Source: Mycobacterium sp. OAS707
GTDB taxonomy: Bacteria; Actinomycetota; Actinomycetes; Mycobacteriales; Mycobacteriaceae
DNA length: 64,000 nucleotides
Assembly (NCBI RefSeq): GCF_014873705.1
Contig: NZ_JADBDS010000001.1
Coordinates: forward strand, 930,001-994,000
Direction: 5' to 3'
Below are positions 1 to 8,426 of this stretch, piece after piece (position 1 is the stretch's first letter; each line of letters opens with the position of its first letter). A program made the translations under genes and the position numbers. The notes beneath the pieces were generated by a model. The model made no database searches. It saw only the letters and a program-made list of their open reading frames with translations, and was not told the origin of the DNA.

Positions 1-355
1 GGTCGTGCAATATGCCCGTCGCAACGGCCTTGGGACACCGCTTGATCGACACATACGTCTTGTCGACGAGATCGCGGTCGAGGATGTCGTTTCGGGTATC
101 GCAGCCGTTGTGACCGCCCGGTGCCGGGTTGTCGTCGGTCCACGAGTCACCGAACGCATCCCGGTGATAGTCGTAGCTCCGAATTCGGAACGGCACCTCC
201 GGGATGTCCGCGAGCACATCGACACCCGGCGCGACTGTGGGGATATCGGCCTGAGCGACGAATTGCCCACGCTCGTCCGATGTCGTCCCCTGAACGGCGA
301 CCACGACGGCCAAAGCAACCGAGAGCACCAACCACAACAGGCGGTTACGCGTCAT
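1..355 (-). CDS. Secreted HNH-type nuclease family protein (DUF1524), N-terminal part only
   Basis: The first 118 codons of a protein that continues beyond the left edge. Its ATG overlaps the recG stop codon by four bases (ATGA), so it is the next gene of the recG operon. Residues 4-20 form a hydrophobic signal segment (LLWLVLSVALAVVVAV). The mature part contains DSWTDDNPAPGGHNGCDTRN, typical of actinobacterial secreted proteins related to HNH endonucleases (DUF1524/GmrSD C-terminal domain); M. tuberculosis has Rv2972c in this position. The fuller HNH core would lie outside the window. Family assignment is fairly sure; nuclease activity is inferred. Confidence 0.8.
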   Translation of the reverse strand, partial: MTRNRLLWLVLSVALAVVVAVQGTTSDERGQFVAQADIPTVAPGVDVLADIPEVPFRIRSYDYHRDAFGDSWTDDNPAPGGHNGCDTRNDILDRDLVDKTYVSIKRCPKAVATGILHD

Positions 356-2562
356 GCCTTGTCCAGGTATTCGACCCGGTCGTTGTCGACGAATTGCGCG
401 GCCAGCAACGCCATACCCGGATCGGCCGGGTTCTTCTCATAGAGCTCCTCGCAGAGCTCACGTGCGTCGAGGATGACACCGAGGTGCTCGGCAAGCAGCA
501 GGAACCGCAGTGTGACGGGTCGGCCGGATTGCGTGAGCCCCAACACATCTCCCTCTTGGCGTTCGGCGAGGTCGAGGTCGGCGAGCTTGAAACCGTCCAG
601 CGTGCCCGCGACGGCCTTCAGCCGTTGCCCGGCTTTCGAATCCTCGGGTAGCTGCGTGGCCAGCAGGCACAGGCTGGGGTGCTGGCCGCGGCCGATGCGG
701 CCCCGGAGCTGGTGCAGCTGGCTGATCCCGAACCGGTCGGCGTCGACCACGACCATCACGGTCGCATTCGGCACATCCACGCCGACCTCAATGACGGTGG
801 TGCACACCAGCACATCGATCTGGCCCGCGCGGAATTCGGCCATCACGGCGTCCTTCTCGTCGCTGGGTAGCCGCCCGTGCATCAAGCCCAGCCGCAAGCC
901 TGCAAGCTGTCCCCGGCGCAGCTGATCGAACAACTTGACCACCGTGGTCGCGGGCGGACCTTGGTCGTTCTTGGCGGGCTTGTCATCCTCGTCGATCCGT
1001 GATGCGACGACATAGGCCTGCCGACCGGCGCGCACTTCTTCGACGACGCGCTGCCAGGCCCGTTCGAGCCACGCCGGCTTTTCCCTGACAAAGATCGGGT
1101 TGGTGGTGATCGGTTGGCGGCCTCGCGGAAGCTCGCGCAGCGTCGACGTTTCCAGGTCACCGTATTGAGTCAGCGCGACCGTGCGTGGAATCGGCGTCGC
1201 AGTCATCACCAGCAAGTGGGGCGTCAGTCCGTCAGGAGCCTTGGCGCGCAACGTGTCTCGCTGCTCGACGCCGAACCGGTGCTGTTCGTCGACGACCACC
1301 ATGCCCAGCCGATGAAACTCGACCGACTCCTGCAGCAGCGCGTGGGTACCGATGACGAAGCCTGCTTCGCCACTCGCGATCTCGTCGCGCACCTCGCGTT
1401 TTTGCTGTGCCGACATGGATCCGGTCAGCAGCGCGATGCGAGTCGCCCGGTCCGCTCCGCCGAGTTGTCCCGCCATCGCCAAGGGGCCAAGGACATCGCG
1501 GACCGACCGAGCATGTTGGGCGGCAAGGACTTCCGTCGGCGCCAACAATGCGCATTGGTAGCCGGCATCGACCATCTGAAGCATGGCGAGGACGGAGACG
1601 ATCGTCTTACCCGAACCCACCTCGCCCTGCAGCATTCTGTTCATGGGCCTGCTGGCCGCAAGCTCGGCCGTCAGCACCTCGAGCACTTCCTTTTGGCCGT
1701 CGGTCAATTCGAACGGCAGTTGTTCGCGCATCGCGGCCAGCAGACCGCCCGGTTGCGGAGGTGCGACAGGGCCGGATTCGCTCAGTTCGCTGTATCGACG
1801 CCCCACCAAGGCCCATTGCAGCCCAACCGCTTCGTCGAACCGCAGCCGTTCCTCGGCACGCTCCCGTTCAGCCGCCTTCTCGGCCAGATGGATGGCACGT
1901 AACGCCTCGTCCTCGGTTATCAGATTGCGCTGCTGCAGAACAGCTTTCGGCAACGGTTCGGTGACGGGATCGAGCACGTCGAGGACCTGGCGCACACACG
2001 CGTAGATATCCCAGCTCTGGACCTTGGAGTTCGCGGCATAGATCGGGAAGAATTCCCGCTCGAATACCGAGAGCAAGTCCTCGCCCGTCGCGTCCGACGT
2101 CGCAGCGATGGTCTTCAGAGACTTGGTGCCGAATTGCCTGCCGCTGGGCGACTCCAGCACCAGAAACGCCGGATGGGTCAATTGCATTGTCCCCTTGAAG
2201 TATCCGACCTCTCCGGACAGCATCAAGCGAGTGCCCTCGACCAGACCCCTCTTCAGATACTTGGCGTTGAAGAAGGTGGCCGTCACCTTCGGTCGGCGAT
2301 CGCGCAGCGTCACAACGAGGTACTCACGCTTGGGCGCGCGGTTGGTCCACCTGGTCTCCGCCTTGGCAATGACGTCGACGAACGTGACGTGTTCACCTTC
2401 CTCGAGTTCCTCGCCCTCTTCGAGCACCGTCATGCCGTCGCTGTATTTGCGTGGGTAATGGCGCAGCAGGTCGTTGACCGTGCGCATGCCGAAGTGTTCG
2501 GCGAGCGGATCCGCGGCCTTCTTGCCGAGGACGAACTCGAGCCGGTCGGTCAACGCGGCCAC
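352..2562 (-). CDS. recG: ATP-dependent DNA helicase RecG
   Basis: 736 aa, the usual size for mycobacterial RecG. RecG remodels stalled replication forks and Holliday junctions by double-strand DNA translocation. The N-terminal wedge/OB domain covers about residues 50-150 (LRDRRPKVTATFFNAKYLKRG). Walker A GEVGSGKT is at 313-320 and the DEQH box (VVVDEQHRFG) at about 422-431. The TATPIPRT motif and the helicase C-terminal ARGRIGRG-type motif (LRGRIGRGQHPSLC) follow. It starts only two bases after the stop of the upstream DhaL-type gene and overlaps the downstream DUF1524 gene, so the three form one operon. No missing motif seen. Confidence 0.97.
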   Translation of the reverse strand: MAALTDRLEFVLGKKAADPLAEHFGMRTVNDLLRHYPRKYSDGMTVLEEGEELEEGEHVTFVDVIAKAETRWTNRAPKREYLVVTLRDRRPKVTATFFNAKYLKRGLVEGTRLMLSGEVGYFKGTMQLTHPAFLVLESPSGRQFGTKSLKTIAATSDATGEDLLSVFEREFFPIYAANSKVQSWDIYACVRQVLDVLDPVTEPLPKAVLQQRNLITEDEALRAIHLAEKAAERERAEERLRFDEAVGLQWALVGRRYSELSESGPVAPPQPGGLLAAMREQLPFELTDGQKEVLEVLTAELAASRPMNRMLQGEVGSGKTIVSVLAMLQMVDAGYQCALLAPTEVLAAQHARSVRDVLGPLAMAGQLGGADRATRIALLTGSMSAQQKREVRDEIASGEAGFVIGTHALLQESVEFHRLGMVVVDEQHRFGVEQRDTLRAKAPDGLTPHLLVMTATPIPRTVALTQYGDLETSTLRELPRGRQPITTNPIFVREKPAWLERAWQRVVEEVRAGRQAYVVASRIDEDDKPAKNDQGPPATTVVKLFDQLRRGQLAGLRLGLMHGRLPSDEKDAVMAEFRAGQIDVLVCTTVIEVGVDVPNATVMVVVDADRFGISQLHQLRGRIGRGQHPSLCLLATQLPEDSKAGQRLKAVAGTLDGFKLADLDLAERQEGDVLGLTQSGRPVTLRFLLLAEHLGVILDARELCEELYEKNPADPGMALLAAQFVDNDRVEYLDKA

Positions 2563-2564
2563 GG

Positions 2565-4199
2565 CTACTCCACCCCGATCAGCAGCGCATCGCCGCGGTG
2601 GTCGGTGTGATAGGTCACCAGCTCGGTCCCCGGGTGATGACGATGTGCGTGCTCCTGCAACGCTTTCCCGACACTGCCGTCGACACCGGCTCCGGTCAGG
2701 ACGGTCACGAGTTCACCGCCGGAGGCCAGCAGCAGATCGATCAGGCCCGCGCCGGCCTCGGTGACGTTGTTTCCGACGATCAGCACCTCGTCACCGGAGA
2801 TCGCCAGCCCGTCGCCCGGCTTACACATGCCCGCCCATGTCAGCGCCTCCTCGGTGGCCACGCGGACAGAGCCGTGCCGGGCGCTCGCGGCAGCACGGGC
2901 CATGGTGTACCCGTCGTCAACGGCCTGCCGCTCGGCGTCGTGCACCGCCAGCGCCGCGAGCCCCTGAACCATCGACCCCGCAGGCACCGGCACGACGTCG
3001 ATGCCCCACCCGATCGCGGCGGTGCAGCCAGCGACGAGTTCCTCGGCTGCGACATAGCCGTTGGGCAGCACCATGATCTGTGCGGCGCCGGTGTTGACGA
3101 GCGCGTGCAGCAGTTGCTTGGCGCTCACCGGCGCATCGGCTTCCTGTCGCAACACGTGTGCGCCCTCGCCGCCGAACAGTTCCGCCGCGCCGTCGCCGTC
3201 GACCACGGCCAGGACCGCCCGTTCACGGGTCCACCCGCCGGCAGGCCGGGCACCCGAACCCCCAGACAGCGAGGTGATCTGGATCCGGCTCGGCCTGCCG
3301 ACCGATAACGCCGCCTCCACCGCCGCGCCGGCATCGTCGGTGTGGACGTGCACCGAGTAGTGGCCAGCACCGTCGGCCGACGCCGCGATGGCAACTGATT
3401 CGCCCAACTGGTCCAGCCGCTCGCGCAGCGTCTCGACGCGGTTGGCGTCGCAACCGCTGAGCAGGTACATCACCTCGAATTGCGGCGCGGCCGCCGCGGC
3501 GACGGCGGCGTCGGCTTGGGGCGGCGACGGCTGATAGGCATGCCGGTGCGGCGCGCGCCCGGTCAGCGTCGTGCTCATCGCGTCCAGCAGTACCAGCAGG
3601 CCACGGCCGCCTGCGTCCACCACGCCGGCCTCGGCCAGCACATCGAGTTGTCCTGTGGTCTTGTCCAACGCGACCGCCGCCGCTTCGGCTGCCGCATTCA
3701 CCACGTCAGCGAGGCCTGCCCCGTCGGCGCCTGCGTGTTCGGCCGCACCCGCAGCTTCCTGCAGTACCGAGACGATGGTGCCGGGCACCGGCTCCCCCAT
3801 CGACGCGACGACAAGGCCGATCGCATGCCGAAGGGCCGCTGCGAAAAGGGGGCCGTCGATGTCGGCCAGCGCTCCTCGGGTGTCAGCCGCCGCGGTGGTG
3901 ACGACGTCGGCCAGGCCCCGCAAGATCTGCGAAAGGATGACGCCCGAATTGCCCCGCGCGCCGTGCAGCGCGCCCGCGGCCAGTGCTGCCGCGATCTCGG
4001 CGACGTCGTCGCTGTCGGCGTGCGTGTCGGCCTGCGCCCACGCGGAACGCATCGTGAACAGCATGTTTGTCCCGGTGTCGGCGTCCGCGACCGGGAACAC
4101 ATTGAGCCTGTTGATCTCGTCGGTATGGGAAATGAGGTCGCCGACGGCGGTATGTGCCCAGTCCCGCAGAGCGGAGGCATCGAGCCGCCGAGCCGACAT
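2565..4199 (-). CDS. DhaL/DAK-phosphatase domain protein of the YloV/FakA type
   Basis: 544 aa. The N-terminal DhaL (DAK2-like nucleotide-binding) domain shows LNVFPVADADTGTNM at about residues 32-46, with the metal-binding aspartates, and GARGNSGVILSQILRG a little later. The C-terminal part (EVLIVGNNVTEAGAGLIDLL, then VLTGAGVDGSVGKALQEHA) matches the DAK-phosphatase/YloV region. In firmicutes this architecture is the fatty acid kinase FakA, which phosphorylates fatty acids held by a DegV-type protein. No DegV gene is visible here, so the substrate is unproven. In M. tuberculosis the corresponding region is annotated as two genes (Rv2974c/Rv2975c); here it is one intact frame. It is cotranscribed with recG (2-bp gap). 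Confidence 0.88.
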   Translation of the reverse strand: MSARRLDASALRDWAHTAVGDLISHTDEINRLNVFPVADADTGTNMLFTMRSAWAQADTHADSDDVAEIAAALAAGALHGARGNSGVILSQILRGLADVVTTAAADTRGALADIDGPLFAAALRHAIGLVVASMGEPVPGTIVSVLQEAAGAAEHAGADGAGLADVVNAAAEAAAVALDKTTGQLDVLAEAGVVDAGGRGLLVLLDAMSTTLTGRAPHRHAYQPSPPQADAAVAAAAAPQFEVMYLLSGCDANRVETLRERLDQLGESVAIAASADGAGHYSVHVHTDDAGAAVEAALSVGRPSRIQITSLSGGSGARPAGGWTRERAVLAVVDGDGAAELFGGEGAHVLRQEADAPVSAKQLLHALVNTGAAQIMVLPNGYVAAEELVAGCTAAIGWGIDVVPVPAGSMVQGLAALAVHDAERQAVDDGYTMARAAASARHGSVRVATEEALTWAGMCKPGDGLAISGDEVLIVGNNVTEAGAGLIDLLLASGGELVTVLTGAGVDGSVGKALQEHAHRHHPGTELVTYHTDHRGDALLIGVE

Positions 4200-4293
4200 T
4201 CAAAACCTCCCCGTGCGCCGTGCCGCCGTGGGCGCCAGCCTAGCTAGGATCGCTGACAGGCTCGTCACAACGTTCGCGCCGGTGGATGCGTTT

Positions 4294-4322
4294 TTGGTGT
4301 TCGATCATGTGGCCGGTATCCT
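4294..4322 (+). promoter_or_regulatory. Candidate promoter of rpmB
   Basis: TTGGTG (4294-4299) and TATCCT (4317-4322) are separated by 17 bp, a good fit to the mycobacterial SigA consensus (TTGnnn, TAnnnT). It lies about 80 bp before the rpmB start and 95 bp from the divergent DhaL gene. Pattern match only. Confidence 0.5.
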
Positions 4323-4402
4323 GGTCAGGTTGTCGGGTTCACCTGCTGGTCTCCAGCGAGAAGCCCAGACCCCCCAAGTACTGATTCGAGGAGTTTCTAG
4401 AT

Positions 4403-4597
4403 ATGGCTGCCGTCTGCGAGATCTGCGGAAAGGGCCCCGGCTTCGGCAAGTCGGTGTCGCACTCCCATCGCCGGACCAGCCGTCGCTGGGATCCGAACAT
4501 TCAGACCGTGCGCGCCGTGACCCACCCCGGCGGCAACAAGAAGCGCGTCAACGTGTGCACCTCGTGCATCAAGGCGGGCAAGGTCTCGCGCGGCTGA
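4403..4597 (+). CDS. rpmB: 50S ribosomal protein L28, zinc-binding (C+) form
   Basis: 64 aa. The sequence MAAVCEICGKGPGFGKSVSH, then RRTSRRWDPNIQ and VCTSCIKAG, is the L28 family signature. Two CxxC pairs (Cys5/Cys8 and Cys52/Cys55) form the zinc knuckle of the C+ type, as opposed to the Zur-regulated Cys-free paralogue that mycobacteria also carry elsewhere. A weak purine-rich stretch (gaggag) precedes the ATG. Single gene, divergent from the DhaL gene and convergent with the PGRS-like gene. Confidence 0.96.
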   Translation: MAAVCEICGKGPGFGKSVSHSHRRTSRRWDPNIQTVRAVTHPGGNKKRVNVCTSCIKAGKVSRG

Positions 4598-4701
4598 CCG
4601 CTGGCTCACGCGGGCTGACGCGCCAAACGGACAAATAGGCGGGAAAGCCCGAGTAGACGCCGCTAAAACGTCGATTTCGGCGAGCTTCGATAACGCGGAA
4701 C

Positions 4702-6231
4702 CTATCCGTCGGCGCCGGCAGCGCCTGCCGTGCCCGGCGTCTCACTTCCCGTAGTACTTGTGGCTGGGCCGCCCGCGCCGCCCGCGCCCCCAGGGGCACC
4801 CTTACCGCCGTGCCCGCCGGTGCCACCATCGCCGCCGAAAGCATTGCCGGAGACATCGACGGCGCCCCCGCCACCGCCTCCTGCGCCTCCCGCTTTACCG
4901 GTGCCGCTTGGCCCACCGGCGCCGCCCATGCCACCCACTGCATCGCCGGACTGGCTGCCGGCCGCGCCGCCGAAGCCGCCATCACCACCGCTTCCGCGCG
5001 AACCGCCCGCGCCGCCGAAGCCGCCGCCGCCGCCGAATGCGTTGCCGCTGTTGCTGTTACCGGATGCGGCGCCACCGCCTGCGCCCCCGCTTCCGCTGCC
5101 CTTTCCATCGCCGCCTGAGCCGCCGTTGCCGCCCACGCCCTGGCCCGACGTGCTGATGCCAATGCCGCCGAAGCCGCCGGCACCGCCGTCGCCGCTAACA
5201 GTCGCATTGCCGCCGTCGCCACCGGAGCCGCCGAACGCATTGTCGGTTTTACTGAGGCCCTCGCCGCCGGGCCCGCCGTCGCCACCACCTCCGCGCGCAC
5301 TGTCACCGCCGTCACCGCCGTGGCCGCCCTGGGCTTCGCCGTTGGTGCTGTCGCCCAGCCCACCAAAGCCGCCCGCACCGCCCGCGCCGCCAAACAGCCC
5401 GGACTTGCCACCGTCGCCGCCTCCGCCGCCGCGGCCAATACCGTCGACAGTGATCCCCTGGCCGCCGTCGCCGCCGGCACCGCCGTTGCCGAAGAGCAGG
5501 CCGCCTGCGCCCCCGCTACCGCCGCTGCGCCCGCGTGCGTCGGCCGTGGTCTCCAGGTCATCGCCACCGCGTCCACCGGCGCCGCCGTTGCCGATGAGTC
5601 CCGCGTGCCCGCCGTTGCCGCCCTGCTGTCCGGCTGCTCCGTCGCCGCCTTTGCCGCCGTTACCGAAGAAGAGGCCGCCGTTGCCGCCATCTTGGCCGGG
5701 GCCACCGTCGGCGCCGTTGCCGAAGAGAATGCCGCCGTTCTGGCCGGGCAGCACGCCGTTGCCGATCAGGAATCCGCCCGGCCCGATCAGCCCGAGGAAC
5801 GCCGTCGATCCGCCGAGAGGCACCAGCGGCGCGAAGGCCGGGGCAAATGCTGACGATCCGCCGGACGACGGTGTCACCGACGCCGACAGGTCAGCTGGCG
5901 CGAAGAACAGGCTTGGATTGGAAGTAGCTGCGCCGGTTGGGCTTTCGGCTCTCCGCGCAGCGGAGCCGTCCGAAGCCGGCGCTGCGGTGTCGACCGAAGC
6001 CGGCGCTGCGGTGTCGACCGCTCCGCCCGCAGAGCCCAGATACGACAACGCCGCCGAAAACAACTTGTTCGGTGTGACGGCCGCCGCCAACATTGGGTCC
6101 GGCGTCGTGACGACGCTCCGCACAGGAACAGGCGTCGACACTGACTCGGTTCGGACCTGGCTGGCTGCGGCGCCGCTCGCGACGAGCACACCCGTGGCGA
6201 GCGCAGCGGTAATAGTGCGGTGTGTGGCCAT
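4702..6231 (-). CDS. Secreted glycine-rich PGRS-like protein without a PE domain
   Basis: 509 aa. Residues 1-26 look like a signal peptide ([20 protein letters not shown], then AAASQV). Residues 30-140 are an Ala/Ser/Pro/Val-rich linker containing a perfect tandem copy of VDTAAPAS. From about residue 145 to the end the protein is almost entirely GG[A/N/D]GG-type repeats ([27 protein letters not shown]), the composition of mycobacterial PGRS domains. The first ~60 residues do not resemble the ~110-residue PE module that normally precedes PGRS. The block [20 protein letters not shown] resembles the segment at the start of classical PGRS domains. The protein ends within the repeat; no C-terminal domain. 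Surface or wall location is inferred. A palindrome shared with the neighbouring IclR gene lies 107 bp upstream. Confidence 0.85.
   Translation of the reverse strand: MATHRTITAALATGVLVASGAAASQVRTESVSTPVPVRSVVTTPDPMLAAAVTPNKLFSAALSYLGSAGGAVDTAAPASVDTAAPASDGSAARRAESPTGAATSNPSLFFAPADLSASVTPSSGGSSAFAPAFAPLVPLGGSTAFLGLIGPGGFLIGNGVLPGQNGGILFGNGADGGPGQDGGNGGLFFGNGGKGGDGAAGQQGGNGGHAGLIGNGGAGGRGGDDLETTADARGRSGGSGGAGGLLFGNGGAGGDGGQGITVDGIGRGGGGGDGGKSGLFGGAGGAGGFGGLGDSTNGEAQGGHGGDGGDSARGGGGDGGPGGEGLSKTDNAFGGSGGDGGNATVSGDGGAGGFGGIGISTSGQGVGGNGGSGGDGKGSGSGGAGGGAASGNSNSGNAFGGGGGFGGAGGSRGSGGDGGFGGAAGSQSGDAVGGMGGAGGPSGTGKAGGAGGGGGGAVDVSGNAFGGDGGTGGHGGKGAPGGAGGAGGPATSTTGSETPGTAGAAGADG
5965..6018 (-). repeat. 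Perfect 24-bp tandem repeat inside the PGRS-like gene
   Basis: The 24-bp unit beginning gccggcgctgcggtgtcgac occurs twice in a row (about 5971-6018) and encodes [16 protein letters not shown] in the linker before the glycine-rich domain. This is probably a recent slippage duplication. Confidence 0.75.
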
Positions 6232-6337
6232 TGGTACGCCCCCTCCTCTAGACGGCGGCGAGCGGCACAGTCACTGCTCCGCTGCCAAACCTTGAATGGG
6301 CAAACACTACGAGGCGGCTTGGCAAGGTGTCTTTCGG

Positions 6338-6358
6338 TCGTTTCAGTCACTGAAACGG
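6338..6358. promoter_or_regulatory. Putative IclR operator, copy 1 (upstream of PGRS-like gene)
   Basis: The sequence cgtttcagtcactgaaacg is a perfect palindrome with 8-bp arms and a 3-bp centre. It overlaps the stop codon of the IclR gene and lies upstream of the PGRS-like gene, which has the same orientation. A second copy of the frame TCGTTTC-N7-GAAACGR sits upstream of the IclR gene at 7167-7187. Confidence 0.6.
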
Positions 6359-7138
6359 CCGTCGGACCCCCTGGCGGCTGAGCGGCCCATCGTCGGCGGC
6401 TATTGCGTTGAATGCCCGCAGAAGTGCACGCAGAACTTCGCGCGAATTGGCGCGGCCGACCTGCAGCGTGACGCCGATGACGGCGAGCGTGTCCGTGGTG
6501 CTTGGCAATAGCGCCGCCGCGCAACTCCATCCGCGAGTGCTCTGCTCGGACTCCACGGCGAATCCGTCTCTGCGTACTCGATCCACGGTGGCCGACAACT
6601 CGCTCACCTCGCGCAGTGAATTCGGGGTCGACGGCGCCATCCCGCGGCGGGCAACCTGTTCAAATAATTCGGGCCGCTGCGCCAACGCCAGATGCCCTCC
6701 GGCGGTATTCGCCAACATCGCCGAGGTGCCTGGTGCGGGCCAGAGCGCCCGCGCAGCTGCCACAAGGCCTTTGTCGCACACCATCACAACCGGCTGCACC
6801 TTGTCCACTTCACGTCCGGCGGTCAGCCACGCAGCCCCTCCGTATGCCGCATGCAGGTCCTCGAGTACCGGAATATAACGCTCGAAATCTCTTTGTAGAG
6901 AAGCCGTTTCGCCCAGCCGACTCAAGGCAGGGCCTAGCGCGTAGCCGCGGTCGGTGCGCTTCAGGAGCTCGCGTGCCACCAGGTTGTTGACGATGCGATG
7001 CGTGGTCGGCTTGGGAATCCCTGTTATGTAGGCCAATTCGGCTAGTGACACCGGCGGCCCGTGCGCGGCGACGGCCTCGATGACAGCGAAGGCGCGGCCG
7101 ACCATGGTGCGGTCGTCGGATACAACCTCACCTGCCAC
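6347..7138 (-). CDS. IclR-family transcriptional regulator
   Basis: 263 aa from a GTG start. The N-terminal winged helix-turn-helix occupies about residues 12-75 (VGRAFAVIEAVAAHGPPVSL, then ITGIPKPTTHRIVNNLVARE). The C-terminal IclR effector domain follows. The effector domain's conserved core is present but divergent (DRVRRDGFAVESEQSTRGW, then LPSTTDTLAVIGVTL). It lies between the PGRS-like gene, in the same direction, and a small secreted-protein gene transcribed away from it. Palindromes of matching sequence and geometry lie on both sides, suggesting autoregulation and local control. Effector unknown. Confidence 0.9.
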   Translation of the reverse strand: MAGEVVSDDRTMVGRAFAVIEAVAAHGPPVSLAELAYITGIPKPTTHRIVNNLVARELLKRTDRGYALGPALSRLGETASLQRDFERYIPVLEDLHAAYGGAAWLTAGREVDKVQPVVMVCDKGLVAAARALWPAPGTSAMLANTAGGHLALAQRPELFEQVARRGMAPSTPNSLREVSELSATVDRVRRDGFAVESEQSTRGWSCAAALLPSTTDTLAVIGVTLQVGRANSREVLRALLRAFNAIAADDGPLSRQGVRRPFQ

Positions 7139-7166
7139 GTCGGTTCGACTCCCGCTTGATGATGCG

Positions 7167-7187
7167 TCGTTTCAATGAGCGAAACGA
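7167..7187. promoter_or_regulatory. Putative IclR operator, copy 2 (divergent intergenic)
   Basis: TCGTTTC-N7-GAAACGA, in the 113-bp gap between the divergent IclR and secreted-protein genes. Arms and spacing match the palindrome at 6338-6358. An operator between divergent genes is the usual site of IclR autoregulation. Confidence 0.6.
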
Positions 7188-7251
7188 TCCACAGAGATTC
7201 TGACAGACAACTCGTACAGTTTGCTCAGTTTGACAACAGGGAGGGTTTGCT

Positions 7252-7707
7252 GTGAAAAGCCTTGGAATTCACTGTAGGTGGCATGTCCGAGGGAGTAGCG
7301 CCTTCGTTCGCCGATCACACCGATTCGCGGCTGCTGCCGCGGTCATCGTCGCGGTTAGCGTTGTCAGCTTCAATGCGGCCGAGACCGCCGACGCCAAGCC
7401 AAAACCGCCGGCCGGAGTGAATGACTACTACGGCTGCATCAGTGACCAGATCCAACAGGTCAAGAAGAAGAATGGCGGCAGCTACACAGCGAGGGACATG
7501 TACAACGCTCGATTCGATTGCTGCATCACGCTTGGAGGCACGTCTAACCCAGGGCCGGATGCCAACGATCCTCTGATTGGCGCGACATGCACATTGCCTG
7601 ATGGGTCCGTCGCACGCCCCGACGATCAGTCTTCCGGAGGTCCGCCTCTACCGGGAGCGACGGTGGTACTGCCTCCCGGAGTCGACACACGCGCTGGGAT
7701 TCAGTAA
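7252..7707 (+). CDS. Small secreted protein of unknown function
   Basis: 151 aa from a GTG start preceded by a strong Shine-Dalgarno (gggaggg, 7240-7246). A long signal peptide covers about residues 1-49: basic n-region (MKSLGIHCRWHVRGSSAFVR), then AAAAVIVAVSVVSFNAAETADA. The mature part has four cysteines (YYGCISDQ, FDCCITLG, GATCTLP), which probably form disulfides, and a Pro/Gly-rich tail. I do not recognise a family. It is divergent from the IclR gene with a shared candidate operator. It is convergent with ung, only 4 bp separating the two ends. Confidence 0.75.
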   Translation: MKSLGIHCRWHVRGSSAFVRRSHRFAAAAAVIVAVSVVSFNAAETADAKPKPPAGVNDYYGCISDQIQQVKKKNGGSYTARDMYNARFDCCITLGGTSNPGPDANDPLIGATCTLPDGSVARPDDQSSGGPPLPGATVVLPPGVDTRAGIQ

Positions 7708-7711
7708 CGAA

Positions 7712-8395
7712 TCAGGGAAGGCGCCAGTCGATCGGTTCGGCGCCCATCTTCTCCAACAACTCGTTCGCCCGGCTGAAGGGTCGCGAGCCAAAGAACCCGC
7801 GCGATGCCGACAGCGGCGACGGATGCGGCGACTCGATCGCCACGCAGTCTTCACCCTCGAGCCATGGCTTGAGTGTCGACGCGTCGCGGCCCCACAAGAC
7901 CGCAACCAGCGGCTGCTGACGCGCCACCAGCGCCCGGATCGCACATTCGGTGACGGCCTCCCACCCCTTGCCGCGATGCGACGCCGGAGTACCAGGCCGC
8001 ACGGTGAGCACCCTGTTCAGCAGCATCACGCCCCGCTGCGCCCACGGCGACAGGTCGCCGTTGGCAGGCGGCGGAAACCCCAGGTCCTTGCCGTACTCGG
8101 CGAAGATGTTGTCCAGGCTGCGCGGCAGCGGCCGCACGTGGGGCGCGACCGAGAAGCTCAACCCGACGGCATGGCCCGGTGTCGGGTACGGATCCTGCCC
8201 GACGATCAGCACCCGCACCTGGTCGAACGGAAAGGTAAAGGCGCGCAACACGTTCGGACCTTCAGGCAGGTAACGGTGGCCCGCCGCGATCTCGGCACGC
8301 AGAAACTCGCCCATCGCCGCGACGTTCGGCGCGACCGGCTCCAGCGCGGCGGCCCAGCCCTCTTCGACGAGTTCGGTCAGCGGACGTGCGGTCAT
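7712..8395 (-). CDS. ung: Uracil-DNA glycosylase, family 1
   Basis: 227 aa, normal length. It removes uracil from DNA to begin base-excision repair. The catalytic water-activating loop [17 protein letters not shown] (Asp68) is followed by the Asn-containing motif [18 protein letters not shown] (about 123-140). The DNA-intercalating loop [13 protein letters not shown] is at 191-203. It lies 31 bp downstream of thiL in the same direction, as in M. tuberculosis. Confidence 0.97.
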   Translation of the reverse strand: MTARPLTELVEEGWAAALEPVAPNVAAMGEFLRAEIAAGHRYLPEGPNVLRAFTFPFDQVRVLIVGQDPYPTPGHAVGLSFSVAPHVRPLPRSLDNIFAEYGKDLGFPPPANGDLSPWAQRGVMLLNRVLTVRPGTPASHRGKGWEAVTECAIRALVARQQPLVAVLWGRDASTLKPWLEGEDCVAIESPHPSPLSASRGFFGSRPFSRANELLEKMGAEPIDWRLP

Positions 8396-8426
8396 GACTC
8401 GTCAACCTAGCGTGCGCGGGGGTCGC

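Noticed and set aside
4640-4680. Small hairpin CGGG-AAAG-CCCG between rpmB and the PGRS-like gene as a terminator
   Set aside because: Only four base pairs and no U-run; not strong enough to claim.
4740-5800. Short repeated GGC-rich motifs that look array-like
   Set aside because: They are degenerate codons of PGRS repeats, without conserved repeat length or unique spacers, so not CRISPR.
4730-6295. A 521-codon proline-rich open frame opposite the PGRS-like gene
   Set aside because: It is the mirror of GGC/GGN-rich codons read as Pro/Ala; composition follows directly from the real gene.
7229-7235. TTGACA 17 bp before the small secreted-protein start as a -35 element
   Set aside because: Too close to the start codon to leave room for a -10 and a transcript start with the observed Shine-Dalgarno.
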